A stretch of DNA of 64,000 nt from Saprospiraceae bacterium (lineage in GTDB: Bacteria > Bacteroidota > Bacteroidia > Chitinophagales > Saprospiraceae): NCBI GenBank assembly GCA_021299835.1, contig JAJTER010000006.1:32247-96246 (forward strand), given 5' to 3'. Shown here in pieces: positions 27,966 to 38,020 of this stretch. The stretch's first letter is position 1; each line of letters begins with the position of its first letter. The notes below the pieces were generated by a model. The model made no database searches and was not told where the DNA came from. It saw nothing but the letters and a program-made list of their open reading frames with translations. The position numbers and the translations under genes are program-made.

Positions 27966-30071
27966 TTATTTTCCTACTTTAAATACATCGTCAGATACCT
28001 GACTATTTACATTAATAGATTTCACATTAGCATCTAAAGGTGCTGGCATAGCTCCTTTAATAACCAATTTGTGCGGAAACAAAATATTAGCCACTGGCTT
28101 ATAATCACCGTAATCACGAATGATGGTTACTTCCTGTTCACCTGATTTCTCCACCATAGACGTTCTCATTTTCAGACCAGAATCTACGGCAAAATAATCA
28201 GATTTAATTTTTCCTTTAGCATCTTTAATCAAAACTTTGTAGCAATCAACGCCATTAACCAGTTCATTTTCAGCTAATTCCAAAGTTGTACCTTTTTCTG
28301 TGTAGAATAATTCAGGAAAGATACTTGCTTCTTCACGCAATTCATTAGCCTCATCACCTTCCACTATTTTTTCAGGCTGACCCATGGCCGTAATTTTACC
28401 CTTAGTGCCATCAAATATCTGCTCACTTAAAATCATACTATTCATCGTAACCGAAGAAATGAGCTTAATATTATCCTTTTGGATATTTTTCATTGAAAGC
28501 TGCATTCCCTGAATAGATGCTGACATTTCTATGGTTACATCTTTTACATTGGAAAGAACCTCCTTACCGCCAATGGCTTTTATATATTTTTCAATAATCG
28601 TAGAAGGATCTATTTTTACCTCTGATTTCGTTTCCATTTTCAATTTTGGAACCAAAGGATTTCCATAATTATCTACGTATCTAACCTTATTTTCGGCATC
28701 GAATCGAGCTAATTTTGAAGCAATTTCTGAACCTTTACCCACTGCTGAAATAAAAATCTTATCAGGATTAACATATTTCAAAGCCATGGCTTTAACCTGT
28801 GCAGCATCGACGGCACTCAATCGTTGCAAATAAGTATTGTAATAATCTGCAGGTAATTTATACCGAACAATATTGAGGGCAAAACCTGCAATGGTAGAGG
28901 GTTGCTCCAAACTACGTCCAAAACGACCAAGAAGTTCTGCTTTTGCGGCATTTAGCTCTTCAACGGTAACGGTACCTTCTCTGATTGATTTCATTTCAAC
29001 GATAAATTCAGTTAACGCTGAATCAGTTACCAGATTTCTTACATTGGCGCCAGCCGTAAAGAAACCAATATTCTCATTGGGAGAAATACTTGAATAAGCC
29101 CCGTAAGTATAACCTTTATCTTCTCTAATGTTTTTAAATAAACGACTGGAACTTCCCCCTCCGAATATTTGATTCATCACTGTCACTGCAGTAATGTCTG
29201 CAGCACCTGGCTCTAAATTAAGAGGATATGTCAGGGATAAAACAGTTTGAACTGCATCATTTTTATCGTAAAAATATACCTGATTTGCCGCTGGTGGTGT
29301 TGGGTCAACAAATTTTTGAGCTTTAACCTTACCTTTTTTCCAAGCCCCAAAATACTTTTCAGCCTTGGCAATAGCGTCTGCATTCGTAATATCACCTACC
29401 ACAATAAGGTAAGAATTACCTGGTTTGAAATATTCATCCTTATAATTTTTACAATCCAGGACCGTAATATTTTGAATAGATTGCTCCGTAGTTGTTTCGC
29501 CGTAAGGGTGTTTTGTTCCATATCTCAATCTGCTTGAAATTTCAGAACTGATAGCCCCCGGGTCATCTTTTTGACTGGACAAACCAGAAAGGGTTTGCTT
29601 AATCAGTTTATCAAATTCTTCTTTTGGAAAAGAAGCGTTAAAAAGAATATCAGACATTAATTCTAAAACAACATCTGCGTGTTTTGTTAAGGATGAGGCA
29701 GAAATACCATTTCCTGATGTATTCAGTGATGCACCTATAAAATCAACAGATTCATCAATTTGTGCTTTCGACTTAGAGCTGGTACCTGCGCTCAATAGTG
29801 GTCCTGCTATAGATGAAATACCCGCTTTATCATTTTCTAAATGCAAAGGGACATCCACAAAAAGCTGAAAAGAAACCCGTGGAAGCTTGTGATTTTCAAC
29901 CACAATAATTTGAAGACCATTACTTAGTTTAGATAAGTTATAATTTCCAATTTCAATTTTTGGTGCTGGACCAGCTACCGGGGCTGATTTCCTAAAATCC
30001 TCCTGACCTTGCACCGAGAAGATAGAAAGAAATAAAAATAGAGAAAGAATTAAAAATTTATGCTGCTGCAT
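27966..30071 (-). CDS. Inactive-type M16 peptidase subunit with C-terminal LolA-like domain
   Basis: Started at the ATG at 30071 the protein has 701 residues and a signal peptide (FLILSLFLFLSIFSVQGQ). The M16 fold spans about residues 35-470, but the zinc motif HXXEH is absent. The matching region reads GISSIAGPLLSAGTSS. The conserved glycine-rich loop is present as IFGGGSSSRLFKNIREDKGYTY in two adjoining parts. The last 210 residues form a beta-rich domain (EKYIKAIGGKEVLSNVKDV onward) like outer-membrane lipoprotein-sorting proteins. It probably forms a heterodimer with the catalytic subunit encoded 42 bp upstream, as in mitochondrial processing peptidase. Confidence 0.87.
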   Translation of the reverse strand: MQQHKFLILSLFLFLSIFSVQGQEDFRKSAPVAGPAPKIEIGNYNLSKLSNGLQIIVVENHKLPRVSFQLFVDVPLHLENDKAGISSIAGPLLSAGTSSKSKAQIDESVDFIGASLNTSGNGISASSLTKHADVVLELMSDILFNASFPKEEFDKLIKQTLSGLSSQKDDPGAISSEISSRLRYGTKHPYGETTTEQSIQNITVLDCKNYKDEYFKPGNSYLIVVGDITNADAIAKAEKYFGAWKKGKVKAQKFVDPTPPAANQVYFYDKNDAVQTVLSLTYPLNLEPGAADITAVTVMNQIFGGGSSSRLFKNIREDKGYTYGAYSSISPNENIGFFTAGANVRNLVTDSALTEFIVEMKSIREGTVTVEELNAAKAELLGRFGRSLEQPSTIAGFALNIVRYKLPADYYNTYLQRLSAVDAAQVKAMALKYVNPDKIFISAVGKGSEIASKLARFDAENKVRYVDNYGNPLVPKLKMETKSEVKIDPSTIIEKYIKAIGGKEVLSNVKDVTIEMSASIQGMQLSMKNIQKDNIKLISSVTMNSMILSEQIFDGTKGKITAMGQPEKIVEGDEANELREEASIFPELFYTEKGTTLELAENELVNGVDCYKVLIKDAKGKIKSDYFAVDSGLKMRTSMVEKSGEQEVTIIRDYGDYKPVANILFPHKLVIKGAMPAPLDANVKSINVNSQVSDDVFKVGK

Positions 30072-30112
30072 GGTGATGTAGTATTTGAGTATGTAAAAGG
30101 TTAAAAACAATC

Positions 30113-31423
30113 TTAATTTGCTTTTGGCAACCAAAATAAGACGAGACGATTTTTTTCATCAAAATAAAGATTAGCCACTCTTTGGATATCCTCTTTAGTC
30201 ACAGCCAAATAACGATTGATCTCTGTATTGATTAAGGAAGCGTCTCCATAATGCGTTTCATACACAGCCAAATTTTCAGCGATACCTTCTACAGATGAAA
30301 GCTTGCTAACAAACTGGTTTTCAATTTGATTTTGTAGTTTTTTTAACTCCTGATCAGAAATGGGTTGATTTTGCACTTTTTCAATTTCCCCCAAAATCGC
30401 CTTTTCAATATCACTTAATTCAACGCCCATATTGGCAATGCCGTAGGAAATACCCAAACCCGGATCTTCGAGTGGAAATTGAAAAGAACCTGCCTGAATG
30501 GCCAACTGTTTTTCATCGACAAGAGAACGATAAATACGAGAACTGTTACCATTTGATAACAAAGTATTTAGCATTTCCATAGCATAATAATCTTTACTTC
30601 CCTGAGCAGGCGTTCTATGACCAATAATTAAAGCTGGCAACTGAACACGATCATACACTGTATCTCTTTTTGGTCCATTTAAAGGAGCTTCGGTAATGGT
30701 TGGACGATAAATAGGTTTTGACGATTTAGGAATCGTTGAGAAATATTTTTCAACCAATGCTTTAGCCGCACTCTTATTTATATCCCCCGCAATGGTAAGA
30801 ACAGCATTATCAGGAAGATAAAAATCTTTATAAAACTGCTGATAATCCTCATCAGAGGCAGCATCGAGGTGTTCCATAGAACCAATTGGCATCCAACGAT
30901 ATGGGTGATTATCAAAAAGTCTCACAAAAACCTGCTCCATTAATGTACCGTAAGGCTGGTTATCCATTCTTTGTTTCCTCTCTTCTTTTACTACCGCTCT
31001 TTGCGTTTCAATTCCCTTTGAATCAACCACGGCATGCTTCATTCTTTCAGATTCAAGCCATAATCCTAATTCGAGATAATTAGAAGGTAAAAACTCGTAA
31101 TAATACGTTCTATCCTGACTTGTATAGGCATTTAATGCTCCACCTGCACGAGAAACGTATTTATCGTACTCTCCTCTTGCAATATTCTCTGAACCTTCGA
31201 ACATCAAATGTTCAAAAAAGTGAGCAAATCCAGTTCTTTCAGGCTTTTCATTTTTTGAGCCTACATGATAAAGTACTGAAATCACAACATTGGGTGTAGT
31301 ATGGTCTTCGTGTAAAATAACTTTCAAACCATTATCTAAAGTAAATCGGTCAAACTGAATTTGTGTTTGCCCGAAAACAGTAGAAGATACAAGTAAAAGC
31401 AAAGCGCTTAGAAATTTTTCCAT
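30113..31423 (-). CDS. Catalytic M16 (pitrilysin-type) zinc peptidase, exported
   Basis: The 436-residue protein has a signal peptide (FLSALLLLVSSTVFGQ) and an intact inverted zinc motif H68-FF-E71-H72 in FAHFFEHLMFEG. A distal Glu lies in the AVVKEERKQR region (residues 147-148). The arginine/tyrosine loop characteristic of M16B appears in its glycine-rich form LLSNGNSSRIYRSLV. It should act in the periplasm on peptides, together with the metal-free partner encoded just downstream. Confidence 0.93.
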   Translation of the reverse strand: MEKFLSALLLLVSSTVFGQTQIQFDRFTLDNGLKVILHEDHTTPNVVISVLYHVGSKNEKPERTGFAHFFEHLMFEGSENIARGEYDKYVSRAGGALNAYTSQDRTYYYEFLPSNYLELGLWLESERMKHAVVDSKGIETQRAVVKEERKQRMDNQPYGTLMEQVFVRLFDNHPYRWMPIGSMEHLDAASDEDYQQFYKDFYLPDNAVLTIAGDINKSAAKALVEKYFSTIPKSSKPIYRPTITEAPLNGPKRDTVYDRVQLPALIIGHRTPAQGSKDYYAMEMLNTLLSNGNSSRIYRSLVDEKQLAIQAGSFQFPLEDPGLGISYGIANMGVELSDIEKAILGEIEKVQNQPISDQELKKLQNQIENQFVSKLSSVEGIAENLAVYETHYGDASLINTEINRYLAVTKEDIQRVANLYFDEKNRLVLFWLPKAN

Positions 31424-31555
31424 GATATCGTTTTATAGTTTAGTATTATTTCGCATAAATACAATTTAAAGTTCAAATATGTTTCATTTTTTCGACTAAA
31501 ATCGATGGTTTGGCGATGTTGGAAAATACGAGTGTAACAAAACAACAATTTTACC

Positions 31556-31563
31556 TAAATTTG
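31556..31563 (+). promoter_or_regulatory. Candidate -7 box upstream of the SDR gene
   Basis: TAAATTTG matches the Bacteroidota -7 consensus TAnnTTTG and lies 32 bp before the ATG at 31596. A good TTG at -33 is not evident, so this is a weak prediction. Confidence 0.35.
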
Positions 31564-31595
31564 CCTTCATATTTAAATAAAACAAGTACTCCATT

Positions 31596-32396
31596 ATGAA
31601 AAAACAGGTCATTTTTATTACCGGAACTTCCTCAGGACTGGGAAAGGCCATTGCAGAATTATGTAATGAAAATGGACATATTGTTTACGGAAGTTCAAGA
31701 AATCCACCGGCAGAAAACCCTTCTTTTAAAGAACTTAAAGTAGATGTTACCGATCAGCAGAGTGTTCAAATTGCCGTAAATTATATTTTAGAGAAGGAAG
31801 GTAAAATAGATGTAGTTATAAATAATGCAGGTTTAGGTATCATTGGTCCCATCGAATATCTTGATGTTGCCGATGTTAATAAAGTTTGGCATACTAATGT
31901 GAATGGGTTATTGCATGTTTTACAAGCTGTTCTCCCTTCCATGAGACATCATAATGTCGGTAAAATAATAAGCATAAGTTCTATTGCTTCAGTCATTGCT
32001 CTACCTTTCAGAGGTGTTTATTGCGCAAGTAAAGCCGCTGGTGATAAGATTATTCAATCTTTAAGGATGGAATTATCCCAAACAAATATAAGCTGTTGTT
32101 CCATTCAAGCCGGCGACATTAGAACATCAATCAACGAAAACAGATTAAAAGTTAAGGATTTAGAAGATCCATTTTATGCTGACATTGTGAAAAGGACGAA
32201 CCAGCACATTGACGAAGAAGTAAATAAAGGCATGAGCGCGCAGGCGGTAGCCTTAGAAATCTATCGTTTATTAAGCCATGAAAAATTACCCATTTCTTAT
32301 GTAGTTGGCAAACCCCTCCAAAAATTATCCTTATGGATAAAAAGAATTGTTTCTGAGAGCCTATTTGAAAAAATTATTGCGTCTTATTCCAAATAG
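31596..32396 (+). CDS. Short-chain dehydrogenase/reductase (classical SDR)
   Basis: The 266-residue NAD(P)-dependent oxidoreductase has the cofactor motif TGTSSGLG (residues 9-16), the NNAG motif (76-79), catalytic Ser near 128 in IISISSIAS, and Y142-x-x-x-K146 in YCASK. It is cytosolic; the substrate is unknown. It is a single gene, convergent with the CorA gene, with one base between the stops. Confidence 0.9.
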   Translation: MKKQVIFITGTSSGLGKAIAELCNENGHIVYGSSRNPPAENPSFKELKVDVTDQQSVQIAVNYILEKEGKIDVVINNAGLGIIGPIEYLDVADVNKVWHTNVNGLLHVLQAVLPSMRHHNVGKIISISSIASVIALPFRGVYCASKAAGDKIIQSLRMELSQTNISCCSIQAGDIRTSINENRLKVKDLEDPFYADIVKRTNQHIDEEVNKGMSAQAVALEIYRLLSHEKLPISYVVGKPLQKLSLWIKRIVSESLFEKIIASYSK

Positions 32397-32397
32397 G

Positions 32398-33345
32398 TTA
32401 AAAGAATCTTTTTCGCTGGATAATCCAGCTTAGAAGAAAAGAAACCGACGTGGCAAATACAATGATAACCGGCAGGGCAAAGGGACTTTTTGATAATGGA
32501 AGGGGCACATTCATTCCAAAAAAAGAAGCGATTAAGGTAGGAACGGCGAGAAAAATAGTGACTAAAGTAAGTCGGTGAATAGTAACATTCATATTATTTG
32601 AAATAATAGAAGCATAAGTATCCATGGTTCCAGAGAGGATATTGGAATACACATTGGCCATTTCCAGGGCCTGACCATTATCGATAATTATATCTTCGAA
32701 CAAATCCATTTTTTCCTCTTCGGTTCGAATAGATAAAAAATCTACCCTTTTCATTTTCATCATAAGCAAATCATTAGCGCTCAATGAATTGAGGATATAA
32801 ACCAAGGATTTTTCAATACTTAAGAGTTGTTTTAACTCTTTATTTCTACTGGCATGATAAAGCTCCCTTTCAATTAAATTTCTTCTAAGATCTAATTTTT
32901 TCAAACAGGTAAGAAATCGATACACATTTTGCTCCAGGAGTTGAATAATAAAAAACATGGCATCGGAAGGATCAAAATTTCTTACTTTGTTTTCAATAAA
33001 TTTATCTAAGACAGGATTATCTGCTGTGGTAATAGTAAAAACGTGTTCAGGGGAGATGATTATACCAATCGGAACAGTGATATAAATAGCGTCATTTTCT
33101 TCCTCCGACGTATTAAGAATAGGTGCATTTATTAAAATGAGCCTGCAGTCATCTTCCACTTCAAACCTGGATCTTTCATCTACGTCAAGGGAATCTACCA
33201 AAAAATCTAATGGTATCTCAAACTGTACCGACGTTTTTTCCATTTCATCGGTAGAAAAAGGGGGTTTTATATTTACCCAACAACCTGGTTCCGGGTGTTG
33301 AATTTCAGTAAGGAGACCATCAACCTTTACGTAAAAATGAACCAT
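32398..33345 (-). CDS. CorA-family magnesium/divalent cation channel
   Basis: The 315-residue protein has a large N-terminal cytosolic domain and two C-terminal membrane helices. The signature G-M-N is in SFFGMNVPLPL between the helices, followed by a short loop. The family forms pentameric Mg2+ (sometimes Co2+ or Zn2+) channels. Length is typical. It appears to be a single-gene unit with 87 bp to the permease gene. Confidence 0.92.
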   Translation of the reverse strand: MVHFYVKVDGLLTEIQHPEPGCWVNIKPPFSTDEMEKTSVQFEIPLDFLVDSLDVDERSRFEVEDDCRLILINAPILNTSEEENDAIYITVPIGIIISPEHVFTITTADNPVLDKFIENKVRNFDPSDAMFFIIQLLEQNVYRFLTCLKKLDLRRNLIERELYHASRNKELKQLLSIEKSLVYILNSLSANDLLMMKMKRVDFLSIRTEEEKMDLFEDIIIDNGQALEMANVYSNILSGTMDTYASIISNNMNVTIHRLTLVTIFLAVPTLIASFFGMNVPLPLSKSPFALPVIIVFATSVSFLLSWIIQRKRFF

Positions 33346-33432
33346 AGCAGGAAATTGATAATTCTAATTGAACGAAATGAAAACAGATATGCAAACTTAG
33401 CTATTTTAGATTAAATAACGATAACAATAACT

Positions 33433-34659
33433 TTAATCCATCCTCAAAGTTCTTACAGGAGAAATGCGGGTAATCAGCCAGGTTGGAAGAATTAGAAACA
33501 AGACGATAACCAAAATGGTACCCAGGTTAAGTAATAAGATATGACTAAAATTTATGAGAATGGGTGCCTCGTTTAAATAATAATTTTCTTCAGAAAGCTT
33601 TATAAAATGACCATATTTTTGAAGTAAACAAATGCTCACCCCAATAATATTTCCCCAAAACATACCTTTACTTGCAATAATACCAGCATAGAACATAAAG
33701 ATCCTGCGGATACTCCAATTAGAGCTACCCAGACTTTTTAAAATCCCTATCATTCTGGTTCTTTCCAACATTAAAATTAGGAGGGCCGTAACCATATTAA
33801 TTATAGCAACAACAATCATGAGTGACAATATGACCACTTCATTAATATCTTGTAAAGAAAGCCATTCAAAGATTTCAGGAAGTTTGTCCCGTATGGATTG
33901 CACATTTAAATCAGGAGGTAACACATTACTATAAATCACTTCGGCCCAATAATCTATCTTGCTAATATCGTCAATAAACACTTCATAACCCCCTATTTGG
34001 TTATCCGCCCAACCTTGCAATTGTTGAACTTTTCTTATATCGACTAAAGCAAATTTACTATCGTATTCTTCCAGACCTGTCTTATAAATGCCAGAAATTT
34101 TAAAATTCCTTTTTAGCATGGTCCCATTTTTCACAAAAAATAGCCTGAAATTATCCCCTGTTTTTAATGAAAGCCTGCTCGCTGTTTGCTTGGAAATGAT
34201 GATTTGGTTAGACGCTTCTTTTATTGGAAAAGTAATAATATCTCCCTCTTGAAGGTAAGCTTTAAAAAACTGCCAATTAAAATCGGAACCAATACCCTTT
34301 AAAAAAATGCCATCTAAGTCATTTTTGCCTTTAACAATACCAGGTTGAATGGCATACACCTGAACCGCCTTTACACCTTTTATGTTTTTAAGCACAGGGT
34401 AAAAATCCTGGTTATCCTCAATGGGATCTATCTCCAATAAATTTTGATAAACATTGGCAGCGTTGATGTGTAAATGTCCCCAAAAGCCAAATATTTTACT
34501 ACTAATTTCTGATTTAAAACCTGTAATTAAAGCGGTAGTGACAATCATTACCGCAATACTCAAAGCCACGGCAAGCGAAGCTATGCGAATAATAATACTG
34601 GCAAACGACTTTTCCTTACCGTTTGAAATACGCATAGCTAATTTAAACTCCCACCTCAT
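33433..34659 (-). CDS. FtsX/LolE-type ABC transporter permease
   Basis: The protein is 408 residues long when started at the ATG at 34659 (RWEFKLAMRISNGKEKSF). The frame is open to 34758, but that extra part would contain an intrinsic terminator, so I reject it. The layout is one N-terminal membrane helix, a periplasmic MacB-like domain (about residues 45-270), then three C-terminal helices with MIGILKSLGSSNWSIRRIF, the LolC/E-type coupling region. It probably works in lipoprotein release, but no ATPase gene is adjacent. Confidence 0.87.
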   Translation of the reverse strand: MRWEFKLAMRISNGKEKSFASIIIRIASLAVALSIAVMIVTTALITGFKSEISSKIFGFWGHLHINAANVYQNLLEIDPIEDNQDFYPVLKNIKGVKAVQVYAIQPGIVKGKNDLDGIFLKGIGSDFNWQFFKAYLQEGDIITFPIKEASNQIIISKQTASRLSLKTGDNFRLFFVKNGTMLKRNFKISGIYKTGLEEYDSKFALVDIRKVQQLQGWADNQIGGYEVFIDDISKIDYWAEVIYSNVLPPDLNVQSIRDKLPEIFEWLSLQDINEVVILSLMIVVAIINMVTALLILMLERTRMIGILKSLGSSNWSIRRIFMFYAGIIASKGMFWGNIIGVSICLLQKYGHFIKLSEENYYLNEAPILINFSHILLLNLGTILVIVLFLILPTWLITRISPVRTLRMD

Positions 34660-34702
34660 TCTGATTGATTGTATAATCCGACAATATAGGCAGGAATACA
34701 GA

Positions 34703-34738
34703 CAAAAAAAAATGACCCGCCTGTAAAGTACAAGCGGG
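34703..34738 (-). terminator. Intrinsic terminator downstream of the sensor kinase gene
   Basis: On the minus strand a 10-bp stem (CCCGCTTGTA / TACAGGCGGG, one G-T wobble, 3-nt loop) is followed after TCA by an unbroken run of nine T's. It lies about 150 bp after the sensor kinase stop and before the permease start, so it separates the two transcripts. Confidence 0.85.
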
Positions 34739-34888
34739 ACATTAAATATTACTCCCAAAATAAATTTTTATGTTTACAAACAAATAAATGATTATTAATT
34801 TGTAACACACAATTATAGTTAATTAATTAAAGGTCAAAACAAGTTGAGGAAGGCAAAGGTGACCAAAGTCATTAAATGGGTGATAAGT

Positions 34889-37800
34889 TTAACTTTTGAA
34901 TTTAATTATGGCAGTAACCCCCCCATTTGGATGAATGTCATAAGTAATTGAACCCTTAATTATCAAAATTAATTGACATACCATAAACAACCCAATACCT
35001 AGTCCCTTTTCTTGAAGCGTCCCCGGCCTACTTGAAACGGGAGAAAAACCAATCAATGTAGAAAAATTATCGACCGTCAATACTTCAGAAGAATTATAAA
35101 CGGATAAAGTAATAAGGTCATTTTCTCTATGGAGAGTGCAAATAATATCACCATTATCAGGACAATATTTTATAGCATTACTAAGAATATTTCTTAAAAT
35201 GAAGGAAATGATATTGGGGTCAGAATTAATTTCACCATCAAATCCCTCAGATAATGATAATTGGAATTGAATATTTTTTCTATCAATCTGAAAAATAAAT
35301 AAATCTACGGTCGAGTTAAATTTATCTGTTATGCTAAAAGATAGATTCCTTGAGAATTGCGTATTCTTCTCAAGATTTGACCAAGTCAATAAATTATCAA
35401 CTAAATGGGAAATTTCCGTTCCACTATGTTCCAGAGATTGAGCAATTTTCAATGCCTTTTCATATTCTCCTCTCTTTAATAAGTATTTAAACGTATGACT
35501 TAGTTGTTTCATACCAGCAAGAGGTGTATTCACTTCATGACCCAGAATATCAAAAAACCTTCTTCTTTCCTCATTTAAAATGGCTAACTTATAATTTTTA
35601 TCAATTAACGACTGCTCATTTAATTCTAAATCTTTTACTCTTATGGCGAGATTTTTTTCAAGTTCCTTGTTTTTTCCAGTAAGTAATCTGTACCTTAAAA
35701 AAAAGATTATACCAATCAAAAGCAAAAATAAAATGGAGGCAAACCACAAAAAGCTTTTATTTTCTAAAATATGCTGAAGTTTATAAATGGGAATATTAAT
35801 TTCCTTTATAAAATGATCTGGTGAATCCTGAGATATTCTAATTTGAATAGTAGATCTGCCGGCGGTAGGACTTAAGGTAATCGAATTAAAATTTTCAACT
35901 AATTGCCAATCATCCAAATAGGGCGTTTTAAAAAAGAAAAGTAATGATTTCCCAATATAATTATTTGAAAAACCTGGATAAAGGGTCAAGCTATATTCAT
36001 TAGGATTTAAGGTTATTTTACCTTTGTTTATATATTCAAACAGTCCATTCCTATTACTGGTATTGCTATTATTATTTATTTCTATGGATGAAAAGTAAAA
36101 TTTTCCCTTTCCAAAATCAGTAAAAGAATCAGACATATTTCGAGGATTAAACCTGACCAAACCATTAATGGTTCCCATCAGGATTTCTCCATTTTTTAAA
36201 TTTAGCATGGAAAGCCAGTTAAATTCCTCTTCAAAAATACCGTCAGAAATAGCATACATATAATATTTCCCATTCAAAGGATTAACTTTATATAGCCTTT
36301 TCTCAGTACCAAGCCAAATCATATCATCGGAACCAATTAGCATGGAGAAAATAACCTTATTAACAGGCTCTAATCTTTTTCGAATATCCCCTATCGTCTC
36401 GAATTTATTGTTTAAAACAAATAAGCCATTCGCAGCTGTTGAAATTATAAACCTGTTTTTAAAGTATTTTAATCCGGTAACTCTTACTTTAGGAATAACA
36501 GTCATACTCAACCATTCTTTATTTTCAGGTGAATACCTTAACAATCCTCTATCAGTACCGACCAAATAATAGGAATCCATATCCAAAAACGATGAAATGG
36601 ATGAATGCCCGGAAGGTAATGGGATGAAAGTTCCTAAAGAATCATTAGCCATATCAAAAGATTGAAAGCCAAAATCACCTAACCAAAAATATTGATTGTT
36701 CAATCCCTTTTCTAAAAAAACAAAATGATAAAATCGATTATCTATATTGTTCTTTTTATAAACTTGAAAGTTATCCAGGTTTAAAATTTCATAGTTTGAA
36801 TTATTTGTTCCCAGGTAAATACAATGCTTTTTTTCGTTTAGAAAAGCACCCAGGAAATAATTATTTTTAGATGAAAAATAGGTACTTAAACCCGTATTAA
36901 GATTTAATAGTCCATTTCCCTTATATGAATTAAAATAAATAATAGAATCATTAATCTGTTGCAAGCCTCTAAAACTATAACCTTCATTCTTGAAATAGAA
37001 TTTTATATCATTTTCAATCAATGAGTTATAAAAAAACCCAAATCCAAGATGAATCCAAACCTTACCTACATTATCTTCTTTTATTGGAAATCGAGGAATC
37101 CAATATATATCTTGATTATTAATTTCAGGAAAATCTTGAAAAATCACCCCATTCTCATTATAAACAGATACTTTATTTTGATATTTAATCCATAATCTTA
37201 AATTTTTATCAACGAAAATATGATTTACTACTTTCAGATTAATACTATTATTTGGAAAACTAATTTTATTTTTTGCTTTATAATCATTGTCTATTAATAT
37301 AATTTCTTCATTTTCAAGTTTTAAAAAACATTTTTCATTTTGTCCTTTGAATTCAATGAAATTCCTAATTTTCGATGCCTTAATTCTTGTTGAATCAATG
37401 ATATTTCCGTTTTTACCTAATTTAAAATAAGTATCTTCAGAATAAGCATGCCAATCGCCTTGGTTTGCAGGAAAAATAGTCGTTATTCGATCATTAGGTA
37501 TCTTAAATTTTTCAATCCATTTATCTTTATTTTTAATATAAAAAATTCCTTTTTTATTTATTAATGCGGTATGATTCTCAAAACCATAAAAATTAATTAG
37601 ATTATCATTATTTAACAATTCACTTTTTATTGGAGACCAAGTTCTTAATAATGAATTAAGGATAACAACATTTAAATTTAATTTTAAACCTTGCTGAAAG
37701 GTAAAATTCCTATATCCAACTAAATAAATACCTCCTGATGAATTTTTATAAATTTCTTTAAAGGAATAATCTGGAATACCAAGTTGTGAAAATGGTATGG

Positions 37801-38020
37801 ATTCAAATTTATTCCCATCATATAAAACAAGGCTATTTGTCAATAAAATCCATGCTCTGCCGAATTCATCAAATTCAAAATCCACCATATTATTAAGACG
37901 AATGGATATTTCATCTTTAATAAATTGAGAAGAATATGTCGGTTTATTATTAATAATTTGTGCAAAGGAGGAAAAAAAAGAGACAAAACTTAGGAATAAG
38001 AAAAATAAAAATTTATTCAT
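34889..38020 (-). CDS. Membrane sensor histidine kinase with extracytoplasmic propeller-type sensor
   Basis: The 1043-residue protein has a signal peptide (FLFFLFLSFVSFFSSFAQ), then about 700 residues of propeller-like repeats (for example DDMIWLGTEKRLYKVNP and NGEILMGTINGLVRFNP). A Y_Y_Y-like region and one membrane helix (about residues 756-776) follow. A HisKA domain comes next, with the phosphoacceptor H828 in DILGHEVNTPLAG, and then a HATPase with NILSNAIKYCPDNG and GLGIGLFMV. No receiver is fused. The start overlaps the LytTR regulator stop by 4 bp, so the two form a two-component pair. The ligand is unknown. Confidence 0.9.
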   Translation of the reverse strand: MNKFLFFLFLSFVSFFSSFAQIINNKPTYSSQFIKDEISIRLNNMVDFEFDEFGRAWILLTNSLVLYDGNKFESIPFSQLGIPDYSFKEIYKNSSGGIYLVGYRNFTFQQGLKLNLNVVILNSLLRTWSPIKSELLNNDNLINFYGFENHTALINKKGIFYIKNKDKWIEKFKIPNDRITTIFPANQGDWHAYSEDTYFKLGKNGNIIDSTRIKASKIRNFIEFKGQNEKCFLKLENEEIILIDNDYKAKNKISFPNNSINLKVVNHIFVDKNLRLWIKYQNKVSVYNENGVIFQDFPEINNQDIYWIPRFPIKEDNVGKVWIHLGFGFFYNSLIENDIKFYFKNEGYSFRGLQQINDSIIYFNSYKGNGLLNLNTGLSTYFSSKNNYFLGAFLNEKKHCIYLGTNNSNYEILNLDNFQVYKKNNIDNRFYHFVFLEKGLNNQYFWLGDFGFQSFDMANDSLGTFIPLPSGHSSISSFLDMDSYYLVGTDRGLLRYSPENKEWLSMTVIPKVRVTGLKYFKNRFIISTAANGLFVLNNKFETIGDIRKRLEPVNKVIFSMLIGSDDMIWLGTEKRLYKVNPLNGKYYMYAISDGIFEEEFNWLSMLNLKNGEILMGTINGLVRFNPRNMSDSFTDFGKGKFYFSSIEINNNSNTSNRNGLFEYINKGKITLNPNEYSLTLYPGFSNNYIGKSLLFFFKTPYLDDWQLVENFNSITLSPTAGRSTIQIRISQDSPDHFIKEINIPIYKLQHILENKSFLWFASILFLLLIGIIFFLRYRLLTGKNKELEKNLAIRVKDLELNEQSLIDKNYKLAILNEERRRFFDILGHEVNTPLAGMKQLSHTFKYLLKRGEYEKALKIAQSLEHSGTEISHLVDNLLTWSNLEKNTQFSRNLSFSITDKFNSTVDLFIFQIDRKNIQFQLSLSEGFDGEINSDPNIISFILRNILSNAIKYCPDNGDIICTLHRENDLITLSVYNSSEVLTVDNFSTLIGFSPVSSRPGTLQEKGLGIGLFMVCQLILIIKGSITYDIHPNGGVTAIIKFKS

